A stretch of 64,000 nt of DNA, taken from the NCBI GenBank assembly GCA_030765065.1, contig CM060990.1:661428618-661492617 (forward strand). Reading direction: 5' to 3'. Made by a program: the position numbers and the translations under genes. A model generated the notes under the pieces. It saw only the letters and a program-made list of their open reading frames with translations, was not told the DNA's origin and ran no database searches. Numbering within the stretch: position 1 is the first letter of the stretch; every line of letters starts with the position of its first letter. This document shows, piece after piece, positions 22,711 through 32,210 of this stretch. The DNA is from Deroplatys truncata. Its lineage: Eukaryota; Arthropoda; Insecta; Mantodea; Mantidae.

Positions 22711-23139
22711 TCACGATACTATTAGTGAGGCTAACGGCAATAAACTATTAAGAATTAGAGAGCTCGTTGGCAGTATTACGCTGGGCTCATCTTTTGAGTA
22801 AACGTAAGCAAGCAACTTGCGAATCAACCGCAAGAGGGAAGATATCTTAGTGATGTTTGCGGAGGGCGGAGCTACATGGGTCCTTAACAATTTAGATCCC
22901 GTATGGGCCATTTCTTCTACGCCAAACTGTACGTCAACGCCAGAGATAGAATCCATAACGCGGAAGTAAGAAGAAGCGGACACATCGTCCCAAATGGGAG
23001 TGCGGAAGTTATCGCAAAAAATAAGCCAAGAGAAATGAGCGGGCGCGTCGTAACGTATTGGGGGCTCCCAAAGGAGCATCAAGAAGCAGGAGACGCCCGC
23101 GGACCAGAAATGCGAGCGATATGAAAACAAAACATACAC
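22711..23139 (-). CDS. Anonymous 142-codon ORF between two SINEs (doubtful)
   Basis: This is the longest uninterrupted minus-strand frame of the region. Its start is taken at the ATG at 23139. The product would be hydrophobic and serine-rich, with no motif I recognise and no repeated units, and the DNA has more CpG than the flanks. A plus-strand frame overlaps at 22903-23124, also without known motifs. It is bracketed by two reverse-strand S1 SINEs. It may be a fragment of an unknown element or chance coding in GC-richer DNA. Confidence 0.15.
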   Translation of the reverse strand: MYVLFSYRSHFWSAGVSCFLMLLWEPPIRYDAPAHFSWLIFCDNFRTPIWDDVSASSYFRVMDSISGVDVQFGVEEMAHTGSKLLRTHVAPPSANITKISSLLRLIRKLLAYVYSKDEPSVILPTSSLILNSLLPLASLIVS

Positions 23140-23301
23140 GTGTAGACAGTGGTTTAAGCGAATACAACTTCAAATAGTATTGCTAACAAAGTCTTCAAAA
23201 CAATGGTTTCTTCTTCTTTAACGCAATATCCTCCTCTGTAGCCTGTCGAGGAGAAAGCAAACTCTTGGATCATAGCATATCCAGATGAGCTATCTGCAAG
23301 A

Positions 23302-23595
23302 ATTAAACTGAGTTTTTATTTATGGACGCTCTTTAACTACTGTGGTTCTTAGCGTCCCATTCTATATTGGGCGTGAAGGACTAGAATTTTGTTCAGAGGT
23401 CTTTTTATCAGGCTTGAGGTTCTTTTACGTGTCATAAATCTACGAACCAAGACAACTGCCTTTACTTCCCTTCCGAAGGAAGCCTTGCTAAGGATTTTTA
23501 CGCCCGAAAAAAATCCATCGCCTTTCGTCGGGTTTGAACCCGCGACCTCGGGAACTAAAGGCTAGGATGGTAAGCACTACAACATGGAGGACGAC
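23302..23595 (-). repeat. tRNA-derived SINE, family S1, copy 2
   Basis: It contains the full S1 order on the minus strand: GTCGTCCTCCATGTTGTAGT head, GGTTCGGGTTTGAAC-type box B region (CGCGGGTTCAAACCCGACG), the GGGCGTAAAAATCC block, the CTCAAGCCTGATAAA block, and the ATAAATAAAAACTCAGTTTA tail. It is about 290 bp long, near full length. Confidence 0.85.
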
Positions 23596-23639
23596 TTGTG
23601 ATCAGCCCAATGCCTGGTGAAGAAGAGGGAAATTAAATG

Positions 23640-23822
23640 TAGTGATGAAAGGGGTGCTAAGAAAATTCGCAGATCAAATTATCCAACCCAACATTCACCT
23701 AGCGACCGAGGAAAACCGCGATAAAACCTTCGATCAGATTGGTCGGCCCTGAGAGTTTGAACCTGATACCTCCCGAATGCGGGCCATAGACGTTACCACC
23801 TGAGCTACTCCGGTCGGTACAA
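23640..23822 (-). repeat. tRNA-derived SINE, second family, copy 1
   Basis: The minus strand begins CGGAGTAGCTCAGGTGGTAA (box A) and has GGTATCAGGTTCAAACTC (box B) 30-40 bp later. After the head comes a body with CGCGGTTTTCCTCGGTCGCT and GTGAATGTTGGGTTGG. Similar bodies follow other tRNA-like heads near 54.2 and 63.2 kb. No tRNA function is expected; the anticodon arm is not kept. Confidence 0.65.
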
Positions 23823-23899
23823 TGATTTTTCAGGAATTCAAAATTTAAATGGGCATACACCAAAAGCAGGAAATCTCAGTTATTTGCTCACCATGCGGG

Positions 23900-24137
23900 T
23901 CCGGTATTTCATTAGCTACACGAATAGAATACTCATCAGTTGCACGCGGTCATTATTGCAACGCAGCTATGTGCCGAGCCTATCACGAGGATGGTGCCAA
24001 CTGTCCGGTTGGAAGGGTAAATAGAGATAACCAGGTGCACTTCCTCCTTCCAAAGTAAATTCCATCTATAGATCACGGAAGTTTTATTGAAGCGTGTTTC
24101 TTCCCTTCCATGAAGGCTCCAGAAACTCTTACAGTGA
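23900..24137 (+). mobile_element. Family F LTR-like fossil, copy 2, left part
   Basis: This half carries the U3-like blocks seen in the 46-kb copy (GGTGCCAACTGTCCGG, TTTCTTCCCTTCCATGAAGG, CTCCAGAAACTCTTACAGTG). It ends at the TA where the mariner element begins. The rest resumes at 24884. Confidence 0.4.
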
Positions 24138-24883
24138 TATATGAGGGGCATTCAAATGAAACTAACTTTGCACTACACGTAAGGTGTCACCACGTAACTG
24201 CGTGTATGGTGACACCATCTATTGGTAGAGCGACTACAGCGTGTGCAACGTCTGACGTTGCATAGCGACAGTGGGTTTAACGCCGATGAGAAGGTGGTCA
24301 CACAAGTTATCGTCCACTACTGAACATGAAGGCGAGTAAGCAGGAACAACGAGGAGTGATTCAGAGCAAGCAGTGGAAACATGCGACTTCATCACCTCCA
24401 AAGACATCAAAGGCCGTGCACACCAGTCCTGGTAAGGTCATAATGTCCTTTTTTGACCACAAGGGCCCACTGCTTGTCGAGTTCCTGGGACGGGGAACCA
24501 CCATCAATGCCCAGCGTTATCAAGCCACTTTACAGAACCTTAGACGAGCCATCAAGTCGAAACGCCCAGGCATGTTGTCCAATGGCGTTATTCTCCTGCA
24601 TGATAATGCCCACCCACACACTCCCAATGCGGTGAAGACGACATTGCAGCAGTTTCGATGGGAAACGTTGGAACACCCACCGTACAGTCCAGACCTTACA
24701 CCGTGTGACTTTCATGTTTATGGACCTCTAAAACAAGCTATTCGCGGACATCGATTCACAACGAACGACGAAGTGTGTGAATGGATCCAGTGCCAACAGT
24801 TTTGGCGACTATTTTTGAGTTAATAAAATCGTTACCGTTACTTTCCACAAGTGACCGGGTTTCATTTTAATGGCCCTTATATA
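24138..24883 (+). mobile_element. Internally deleted DD34D mariner element
   Basis: TIRs of about 25 bp are visible: TATATGAGGGGCATTCAAATG at the left and CATTTTAATGGCCCTTATATA at the right, with TA flanks. A full mariner is about 1.3 kb; this copy is 745 bp because the coding region has lost most of its N-terminal half and part of its end. It landed inside the TATA-like motif of a family F repeat, whose two halves flank it. The good TIRs and readable transposase make it one of the younger elements of the window. Confidence 0.9.
24326..24823 (+). pseudogene. Deleted mariner transposase, C-terminal catalytic half
   Basis: The 165-codon frame starts with MKASKQEQRGVIQ, which matches the natural mariner N-terminus, then jumps after residue 13 to SKQWKHATSSPPK, which belongs near residue 190 of a 345-residue transposase. 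The deletion is in frame. Downstream, HDNAHPHT (residue about 92) and YSPDLTPCDF (about 127) give the second and third catalytic Asp with 34 residues between them, the DD34D signature; the first Asp is lost. After VCEWIQ a second deletion shifts the frame: the expected ending ANSFGDYF with its stop is present in another frame just before 24822. The protein could not be an active transposase but still has part of the RNase H fold. Confidence 0.9.
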
Positions 24884-25215
24884 TGCAAGTATGCTCGCGA
24901 TGGAGTGAGCGAGATAGAGTACTCGTGAATGAGCGAGTGAAATACTCGAGTCGTTCTTGATGATGCGACATAAAACGCTGGTTCTACGAGTGAGGTGGTG
25001 TTGACATTGCGAAGTTGAGTGCTGCTACTGAGAGAGATTAGAGAGTGATTGTGTTCGACGCTCCCATGGAGCGAAGCGGAAGGAAGAAAAGACTGTTTCT
25101 CGTGAATTTTATTACGCCATTACGTCTCAAGGAAAAGTGAAGCGACAGTCAACATTGAACTAGACCACGCTAGTGAAGTGACAGTGAAAATTAGACGAAG
25201 TCACAATATTTTGGC
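24884..25215 (+). mobile_element. Family F LTR-like fossil, copy 2, right part
   Basis: It resumes TATATGCAAGTATGCTCGCG and continues through GAGCGAGATAGAG, GAGTGCTGCTACTGAGAG, GTGTTCGACGCTCCC, GGAAAAGTGAAGCGACAG and TAGTGAAGTGACAGTG, parallel to the 46-48 kb copy. The TATA motif followed by a leader-like segment suggests an LTR or element promoter region. Confidence 0.45.
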
Positions 25216-25235
25216 ACTGTTTTTATTTCCCATTA

Positions 25236-25262
25236 TACATATATATATATATATATATATAT
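25236..25262 (+). repeat. AT dinucleotide microsatellite
   Basis: A short (AT)n tract of about 12 units at the end of the F copy. Confidence 0.9.
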
Positions 25263-25399
25263 GCAAACCTTTCGCACGATAGTTGTTTGTTGGCAGGTAT
25301 AGTTAAAAATGCTGGCTTTAATCATACCAGGAAGAAAATCTGTCGCACCATGAAAATAGTACTCATTTTTTGTTATAACTTTAAGAAAAGCTATTTAAA

Positions 25400-26312
25400 A
25401 AAAATCTGATGCGTTACACTCACATGACTTTCTCTACTCTTGTACAAACTATTTTTACAAACGCTTATTCTTCATCTACTTCATTAATCGAGATAAACAT
25501 TTGCAGACTCTATCTTATTGCTAATTTCCTTGTAGATGTAAGGGGAATATATATTTACAAGGGCAATATAGAAATACAGTAGCCTTTAAGCACATACATA
25601 TCTCTTAATAGCTGGTTGCTAGGTGCAGCACCATTCCCTTTGCCACAGATTAATACTCTTTGCATATCCAAGACAAAAAAAATGAATATCGAATTCCCAT
25701 TTGAGAAAATAAGTATTGAAAAATTTAAGGGAATAACAAGCAATATCTCGAAAATGGTTCACTCAACAAAAAAATGTATATGACATAAATTGTGTATTTT
25801 AACGCGATCTACATTTTTTGTGTAGTAAAAGTTTGTCTATCTCTTATGGTTTACCAGTTATGCTAAAGCCATTCACAATGAATACTTTTGGAGACATTCC
25901 CAGAAAATGCAAGATATACATTTTATTTGTCATGAAAATATCTTTAACATATGATATTTTAATCAAAATCGTTATAGCCATTTTTGAGAAAATTAAAATT
26001 TTCGAAAACTCTTACATGTAAAGGGTAATCTGGGGTGGGGTAATTTTCTTGAAAACCTTTGTGTCGCATCTCTGGAAGATACTGAACCTAAATACCAAGT
26101 TTGGTGTTTATCCGACTGTTCGTTTCTGAGTTATGCTGTTCACAGACAGACAGACACACAGACAGACACCCACACGGACATGTTTCCAAAAATGCTTTTT
26201 TTGGATTCAGGGGGTCTCAAAACATGTATTTCCGGTGAAATCTCGGTATCGAATTTTTGGGTGGAATACAATACTTCCCCTACTTACTATACGTAGCAAA
26301 GAAAGTAAAAAT
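25400..26312 (-). mobile_element. Family C element, copy 4, inverted partner of copy 5
   Basis: The reverse complement starts TTTTTACTTTCTTTGCTACG and ends GTAGAGAAAGTCATGTGAGT. It shares long, nearly unchanged stretches with the copy at 27.4 kb, including the block with TTGTAAATATATATTCCCCT that copy 1 lacks. A GACA-rich microsatellite (about 26146-26172) sits where other copies have TGTGTGTCTG. Confidence 0.75.
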
Positions 26313-26457
26313 GAGTTCCACTAATGTTCCCTAGTCTATTTATTAACGAGTTAAACACACTGTTTCCGTTTCCTATATGCAAGACTCATCCTGGGAAGAT
26401 TATTTCTGTCTTTCAAAATACGCAACTGTTTGTTGCTGAATGACAGAGTTAACAAAT

Positions 26458-27260
26458 TTAGGGGAAAGTCGTGTAGTATCGGCCGCTTTTAGTTTTTGGA
26501 ACGTACTGTTTAACTGTTGCGATTAATCGGAACCTTAATATACTAGTATCGTACCTCAATACATCTTCTATGCACAATTTAATGATTTTTATTTCTTATT
26601 TTTAGTACTTAATTACATCAAAAGTAAAATAGCTGGAACTACACACTAGTGACACACTTCACTGATACTTATTGAATAATCTTTATAACACAAACATAAC
26701 TTATTGTTACTATTTTAGCTCAGCTCACACATGTTTAGCACGCTATTTTACGGAAATCACAAATAAAAAACAAAATATTTTCCAGATCTAACATGCGTAT
26801 AACTTCACATTTGATTCAATGAACCCAGTCTCATTCAAATATCTGGAAACACACAACGCACTTCACGCTCATTTCTATTGACTCATTAGCCCCATTAAAT
26901 TCCAGTTTTCTTCTCCGCTTTGTAGTTAAATTTTTAAGATCGCCCTCTGCATGCGAGTTTTCTTTCGGAGCACCCGATTTAAGCTCAGATTTCTTTAACT
27001 CTCTGTAAGACATTCTTTTACCTACTTTTAATCTTCTCTCTTCAGCAGCGATCTTTTTGTCCTCTAATTGTTTTCTGAAAGGTGATGTCAGTATCTCACT
27101 TTTCCTAGTTCTCGGTTTCCTCTTCTCTATGTTCACTTCTGAAGCCCTTGTCAAAGGAGAAGTGTTTTCAATGATTTTATTGAAAACGGATGTTAGAGAT
27201 CTAGAAATGCTTGAAGATTCTAGAAGTCTGTAGCAGTGTCGATTTCCCTCCGATCATCAT
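26458..27260 (-). mobile_element. Pogo-like element remnant, 3' half
   Basis: A terminus-like AGGGGAAAGTCGTGTAGTAT lies at 26459-26480. Upstream of it on the minus strand is the C-terminal part of a transposase, annotated separately. The left part of the element is missing and no matching second TIR was found before the next C element, so this is a truncated copy. Confidence 0.5.
26831..27220 (-). pseudogene. C-terminal tail of a pogo-like transposase
   Basis: On the minus strand the frame reads SLTSVFNKIIENTS, then KRKPRTRKSEILTSPFRKQ, a long basic and charged coiled-coil-like stretch (LEDKKIAAEERRLKVGK...), and CVVCFQIFE before a stop at 26831. In insect pogo-like transposases the DDE domain is followed by a 'KGR-x-K-(S/A)-x-ILT-(D/S)-x-P-x-K' motif, a charged linker and a CxxC start of a PHD-like finger; this is that order. 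No DDE residues remain. The frame is open for 107 codons from the ATG at 27154 and continues open further upstream. Confidence 0.6.
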
Positions 27261-27444
27261 AAGAAAGACCAGCGCAGAGTAGCTCGTTTTTAAACATCTA
27301 TCGATTGGGTTCACTCCATTCCACTTGGACCCACAACAATGTGTAATGAAGCTATTTCTCCAATAAAGTTTCGTAAGAATAGTGTATATAAGTTATATAC
27401 AATAAACGATAATGGGTAGAGTAAATCATAAAAATGTAACGCCA

Positions 27445-28349
27445 TATTTTTACTTTCTCTACTACGTATAGTAAGTAGGGGAAGCATTGTATTCCACCCA
27501 AAAATTCGATACCGAGATTTCACTGGAAATACATGTTTTGAGACCCCCTGAATCCAAAAAAAATCATTTTTGAAACATGTCCGTGTGTGTGTCTGTGTGT
27601 CTCTCTGTGAACAGCATAACTCAGAAACGAACAGTCGGATAAACACCAAACTTGGTATTTAGGTTTAGTATCTTCCAAGGATGCAACACGAAGATTTTCA
27701 AGAAAATCCCCCCACCCCAGATTACCCTTTACATGGAAGATTTTTCGAAAATTTTAATTTTTTCAAAAATGGCTAACGATTTTGATTAAAATATCATATG
27801 TTTAAGATATTTTTATGACAAATAAAATGTATATCTTGAATTTCCTGGGAATGTCTCCAAAAGTATTCTTCATTGTGAACGACTTTTGCATAACTGGTAA
27901 ACCATAATAGACAAACTTTTACTACACAAAAAATGTAGATCGTGTTAAAATACACAATTTATGTCATATACATTTTTTTTGTTGAGTGAATCATTTTCGA
28001 GATATTGCTTGTTATTCCCTTAAATTTTTCAATACTTATTTTCTCAAATGGGAATTCGTTATTCATTTTTTTGTCTTGGATATGCAAAGAGTATTAATCT
28101 GTGGGAAAGGGAATGGTGCTGCACCTAGCAACGAGCTATTAAGAGATATGTATGTGCTTAAAGGCTACTGTATTTCCAAATTGCCCTTGTAAATATATAT
28201 TCCCCTTACATCTACAAGAAAATTAGCAATAAGATAGAGTCTGCAAATGTTTATCTCGATTAACATGAAGCCTATGGAGAATAAGCGTTTGTAAAAATAG
28301 TTTGTATAAGAGTAGAGAAAGTCATGTGAGTGTAACACATCAGATTTTT
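27445..28349 (+). mobile_element. Family C element, copy 5 (reference copy)
   Basis: This 905-bp copy has all family blocks: TTTTTACTTTCTCTACTACG at the start, GTGAACAGCATAACTCAGAA, AAAGGCTACTGTATTTCC, and AGAGTAGAGAAAGTCATGTG near the end. It pairs in inverted orientation with copy 4. Internal ORFs are short and differ between copies, so no protein is proposed. Confidence 0.75.
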
Positions 28350-29642
28350 ATTCATGTAAGCCATTGTGTTGCCGCCGCCTTTGGTTACCTCAAACTAGAA
28401 AAAAAAAAACTTAGAAAAACGAAAAGGGCAATGCTAAAAAACATAAAACTGCTGATTTTAGAACGTCTAGGTATAAAACTATACAAATTCATTTCCAGAG
28501 ATAATGAAGCACGTAAACGAACTGGCAGGCGATGTTATTACCCGAAAATATAAACATTTCTGACAGCTCCACACCCATTACAGTCTCTGCGGCCATACAA
28601 GCTGCAAACTTTAGAAGTAACATAACTTCATAGTATTGTATTCATCGTCAAGATAGTTAGATCATGTTTTGACACGAGAAATAAAGCAAACAGTCGACGA
28701 ACACATAAGGAGGAAATCAATACTGCATTGACATAATGGAATACTGTTGGACATCGGTGACGTAAATGATTCTATGCTTCGGAATCATGTAGGTCACAGA
28801 AAGAGAAATATAATTTCAGCGCTGCATTAATAATTCATAAACGTGTTTCGCTGTATGATTTCATTTGAAATCTAAATAACTTCAAGTTCACTTCACTTGA
28901 GAAGTACTTACACACTATAAAATAGCATTCTAAGAGTTTCAAGCATCTGACTTTTAGGTCGTTTTATTATTGATTATTGTATATATCCCGCTATTCAAAA
29001 CATACCCCGGAACGTATTTTTGAAACATGTTTAACCAAACATTATTTTATATATTTAAAGGCATAATAAACATTCTTACCTATTTTTACCTTCATAACTG
29101 TTCTACGATTGTACCAAAAGGTTTTTATACGTATTGCAGACACCAAAATAGTCGTCGATAGGTTACAATGTTTGAAATAGTTTTGTTTTCTTGCAAAGCA
29201 TTTCCAACCAAATACATGCTACTCTACAACCGTTCTTGAAAAATGTTAATAAATTTCGAAGCAAGACTAAAATCCATCGTGAGAGATGCTTTCAATATTG
29301 CAAAGACAATATTAAGTGACAAAGAGAGCCTTAAATTTAAGGGTGTATATCTGATAACTAGGCATACTAATTCTTAAGCAGTTAACTTAAAATTACCTAC
29401 ACTCAAACTATTATGTCAATACAAAGTATGTAAACAATATCTGTAGCGTGCTATCTGTAAACGCTGACAGACTGTATGAGGGATGGGGTGGTTTGTAATT
29501 TGCGACGTCACTGCGTGAAATCCAGTAAGAGCTCAATTTCATTTTCATTGATCCTGGCTTTAATGCTTGCAAACTCCTATGCCTGCTAACAACAATGTGC
29601 ATGTCCACTGATAGCGTCTGTTGAGAGGGACTGCTATTACTA
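28350..29642. other. Unassigned AT-rich spacer
   Basis: No recognised gene or repeat over about 1.3 kb; a single lysine-rich short ORF at 28302-28553 mostly overlaps the end of the C element and is not considered real. Confidence 0.45.
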
Positions 29643-29922
29643 TTGGGCAACGATACGAGTGCGTTCGTTGGGAAGAGGAACTGAACAGATGCGGAACAAG
29701 TGTTCGGGGCATCGTAAAGGCAATCAGGTATAAAAAACATTTGCAGTTCCGACTTGCATTTACTAACGAGGCTGAGGCCTGCAAATCTAGTACTGTTTTC
29801 GTTGTGCTACTGTACACTTCCCTATCGCCTTGCCCCTCACTCCCCTCTAATCCCTAACCTGGCATTGCCAACAAAAACAGGCGTCCTCCTCCAAGCACAC
29901 CCATATCGTGGCAGACTAATAT
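29643..29922 (-). repeat. Family H MITE, copy 1
   Basis: The left end GGGCAACGATACGAGTGCGT and the right end ACCCATATCGTGGCAGACTA mirror each other. The copy at 62.63 kb has the same ends and interior in the opposite orientation. Interior blocks shared include GTTGGGAAGAGGAACTGAAC, AGGCCTGCA and CCTTGCCCCTCACTCC. It is about 280 bp and non-coding. Confidence 0.7.
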
Positions 29923-30770
29923 GTTCATATAATGCTTTCTGCATTTTTGCAAACTTTATTATCCAAAATACTTTATAGTGCAAATTTCTTAATTTCATGA
30001 ATTTTCACAATTTTTTGTCAACTTTGGCAGCGAAAATCACTAAGAAAAGAAGTTCCAAAACCTACTACTTGGTTGAATAAATAAACCGATAGGACACAGA
30101 TTATCTGCATACCCTGTAATGCACACTACTAGAATAAAATATGCGTACACAAATTCTAACCCGACAAACCTGAAGTTCAAGGAAGGCTCAAAGGCAAAAT
30201 TCGAACCAATTTTCCCCACTGCAACTGAAGTTTAAACTGTCCGGCACAAAAGGCTGTATCATAACACGATTATTATTATTATGGCCATCATTATTCTAAA
30301 CACAAGTTAAGGGCAATTTAAATGCTAAAATTGGTGTAAAATTGGCTCTAATGTTTTCACGATGAACATTTGGACTAACCAGATAAGCGTTATACATAAC
30401 TCATTTTATGTGATTACAAGCATTAACGCATTTTTCTGTAGGGTTTACGATTTATATTCTCCTGTGTGCTGCTTCAGTACAAGAATTTACATTTTAGAGT
30501 AATTAAAATTTAGAAAAGCATTTTCTATATGATTCTGGTTCATGGTTAATGGTTCTTTCCGCCTTGAAATTATTTATTATGAAAATTTTGCTTACCTGTA
30601 TGTAGCTTAATTAAACAGAAATTCCTGAAAAAAAATCGCTTTTAAATAGATAGACCATATTTTTCCGGAGGTTTCCATGCCAGGACTTTCATATACTTTA
30701 GATATATTGCATGTATTTGCTAGTTTCTATCTAGAATTGTTCAGATAATCTCAATATTAATTCTAAACTG
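29923..30770. other. Unassigned AT-rich spacer
   Basis: A short ATT trinucleotide run occurs near 30270. Nothing else is recognised. Confidence 0.45.
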
Positions 30771-31187
30771 TACAGTGAAGTACAAAAATACATGCCGATA
30801 CTTTTGGTTACTTTTGGTATTTTCCATTCTTGAATGTTGGCAGAATCTTATCATTTGTGTTCCACGCCTGCCTTAGTTGAGCTATCCTCTAATTGGTTTT
30901 AGCTGAAGTCCGATACGCTAGCATTACCCTATGAAGAAAGGTCAGGCATAGCTGGGCGATGAAAGGCGTGGAGAATCGGTATATGTCACTTGAATGGCTG
31001 AAATAATGTGTCTCCCAAAGACTGTCCATACTAGCCCCTGAATGAGTCCGGTTCTTATTGGTTCGGCATTCAAGCATTAACCTCTGTAACCGAATGAGGG
31101 ATGGAAGGCGCGGCAGAGGCGTGTTAATTATCGATTGTCAACTTAAATCGCAGTTCCTCATATCGGCACGCTTTTCACCCGGCTGTA
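30771..31187 (+). repeat. Family A MITE, copy 4 (full length)
   Basis: TA-CAGTGAAGTACAAAAATAC at the left and CACCCGGCTG-TA at the right, with all internal family blocks in order. Its 417 bp agree with copy 2. Non-coding. Confidence 0.75.
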
Positions 31188-32015
31188 CATATAAGCAAAA
31201 ACATGAGATTATTCTACTCTATTACAAATTGTATCTAAGTTACGAAAAGAAATGCACATTAGTAGACGCACAGAGCATCAATATATAATCACGGAGGATT
31301 GTATTGTAATATACTACTTCTAGAGAAAAGAGTCACAAACAGATAAATTTAACATTGGAAGCATGTTACTTTCCCTTCAACGAGAACAATATGTAAATAT
31401 TTTTAGTTTTAAACAATTATCATTGTGAATCGTGAGGTTCTTTCTATCATGTAATGCAATTACTTTCTCTACCACGTACAGTTAGGCGAAAAAAAGTAAT
31501 GTTATTTAATTCATTTGTTTATTTATTTCATCTTGAAATTATATCGATTAGCATGCTTTGAGGTTTACCATTCGATACAGGAAATTTTATTTTGCCGTCT
31601 CTCGATCCTACGTAAATAATAAAGTTTGTGTTTCTGTGCTCCCAGGATTTTTAATTTGTTGCCGTGGCTCACGATAGGTTTAAATGCCTTTTAGCGTGCT
31701 ATTCTGAAGGATAAATTTTCCTGTGTGCATTCATCTCAGGAGAGCATCAGCCAATTGAATGATCTGTGACGTCAGAATACTCGCATCTCTGACTCCCCGG
31801 CAAGCGGAATCAGTTCAACGAGAAACAAGCTAGGCGTGGCAAGCAGTAAAACAAAGTAAGCGACGAGTTATGGACTAGCGGGTCCTGCAAGTGCATGGTG
31901 TACTTCGTACAAAGCCAGCTTGCCTCTTCTCCAACCCTAAATAAGGTCTCTCCGAAGCAGTTAGGTACTACATCACAGAGGCACTATTACGTCACTACTA
32001 ATTGAGTTAGCGACC
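31188..32015. other. Unassigned spacer with a scrap of family C
   Basis: TTACTTTCTCTACCACGTACAG near 31460-31482 matches the first 20 bp of family C and nothing follows from that family. Around 31740-31990 CpG is raised and includes GACGTCA sites, without a recognisable gene. Confidence 0.4.
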
Positions 32016-32019
32016 CCTG

Positions 32020-32115
32020 CTTTAAGGCGACCCTCCAGCACTGCGGTAAGTTGCTGGCTGCGGTGCTAGGAGAATCAGTTCGATTCCCATACCAGTATGC
32101 AGAATTCTCATTTGA
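32020..32115 (+). repeat. tRNA-like SINE head
   Basis: A box A-like AGTTGCTGGCTGCGGTGC region is followed by the box B-like CAGTTCGATTCCCAT. Stem pairing is poor, so it is a degraded tRNA-derived retroposon rather than a tRNA gene. No clear SINE body follows. Confidence 0.35.
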
Positions 32116-32210
32116 AACATATTGCTGTTTTTAAATATGAAGCAGAATTTTCAAGGCTGTTTCATAAACTCTGCATAATGTGATGTTTTGTACAAGATTA
32201 TTCTATAGGG

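Noticed and set aside
24326-24823. Domesticated mariner protein
   Set aside because: Most of the DNA-binding half and one catalytic Asp are deleted and the end is frame-shifted, with TIRs in place; it is an ordinary deletion derivative.
27311-27649. 112-codon minus-strand ORF and similar ORFs in other C copies
   Set aside because: Frames differ from copy to copy and merely read through the conserved nucleotide blocks of family C.
29621-29857. 78-codon ORF overlapping the H MITE
   Set aside because: It reads through the MITE interior and is not shared by the second H copy.
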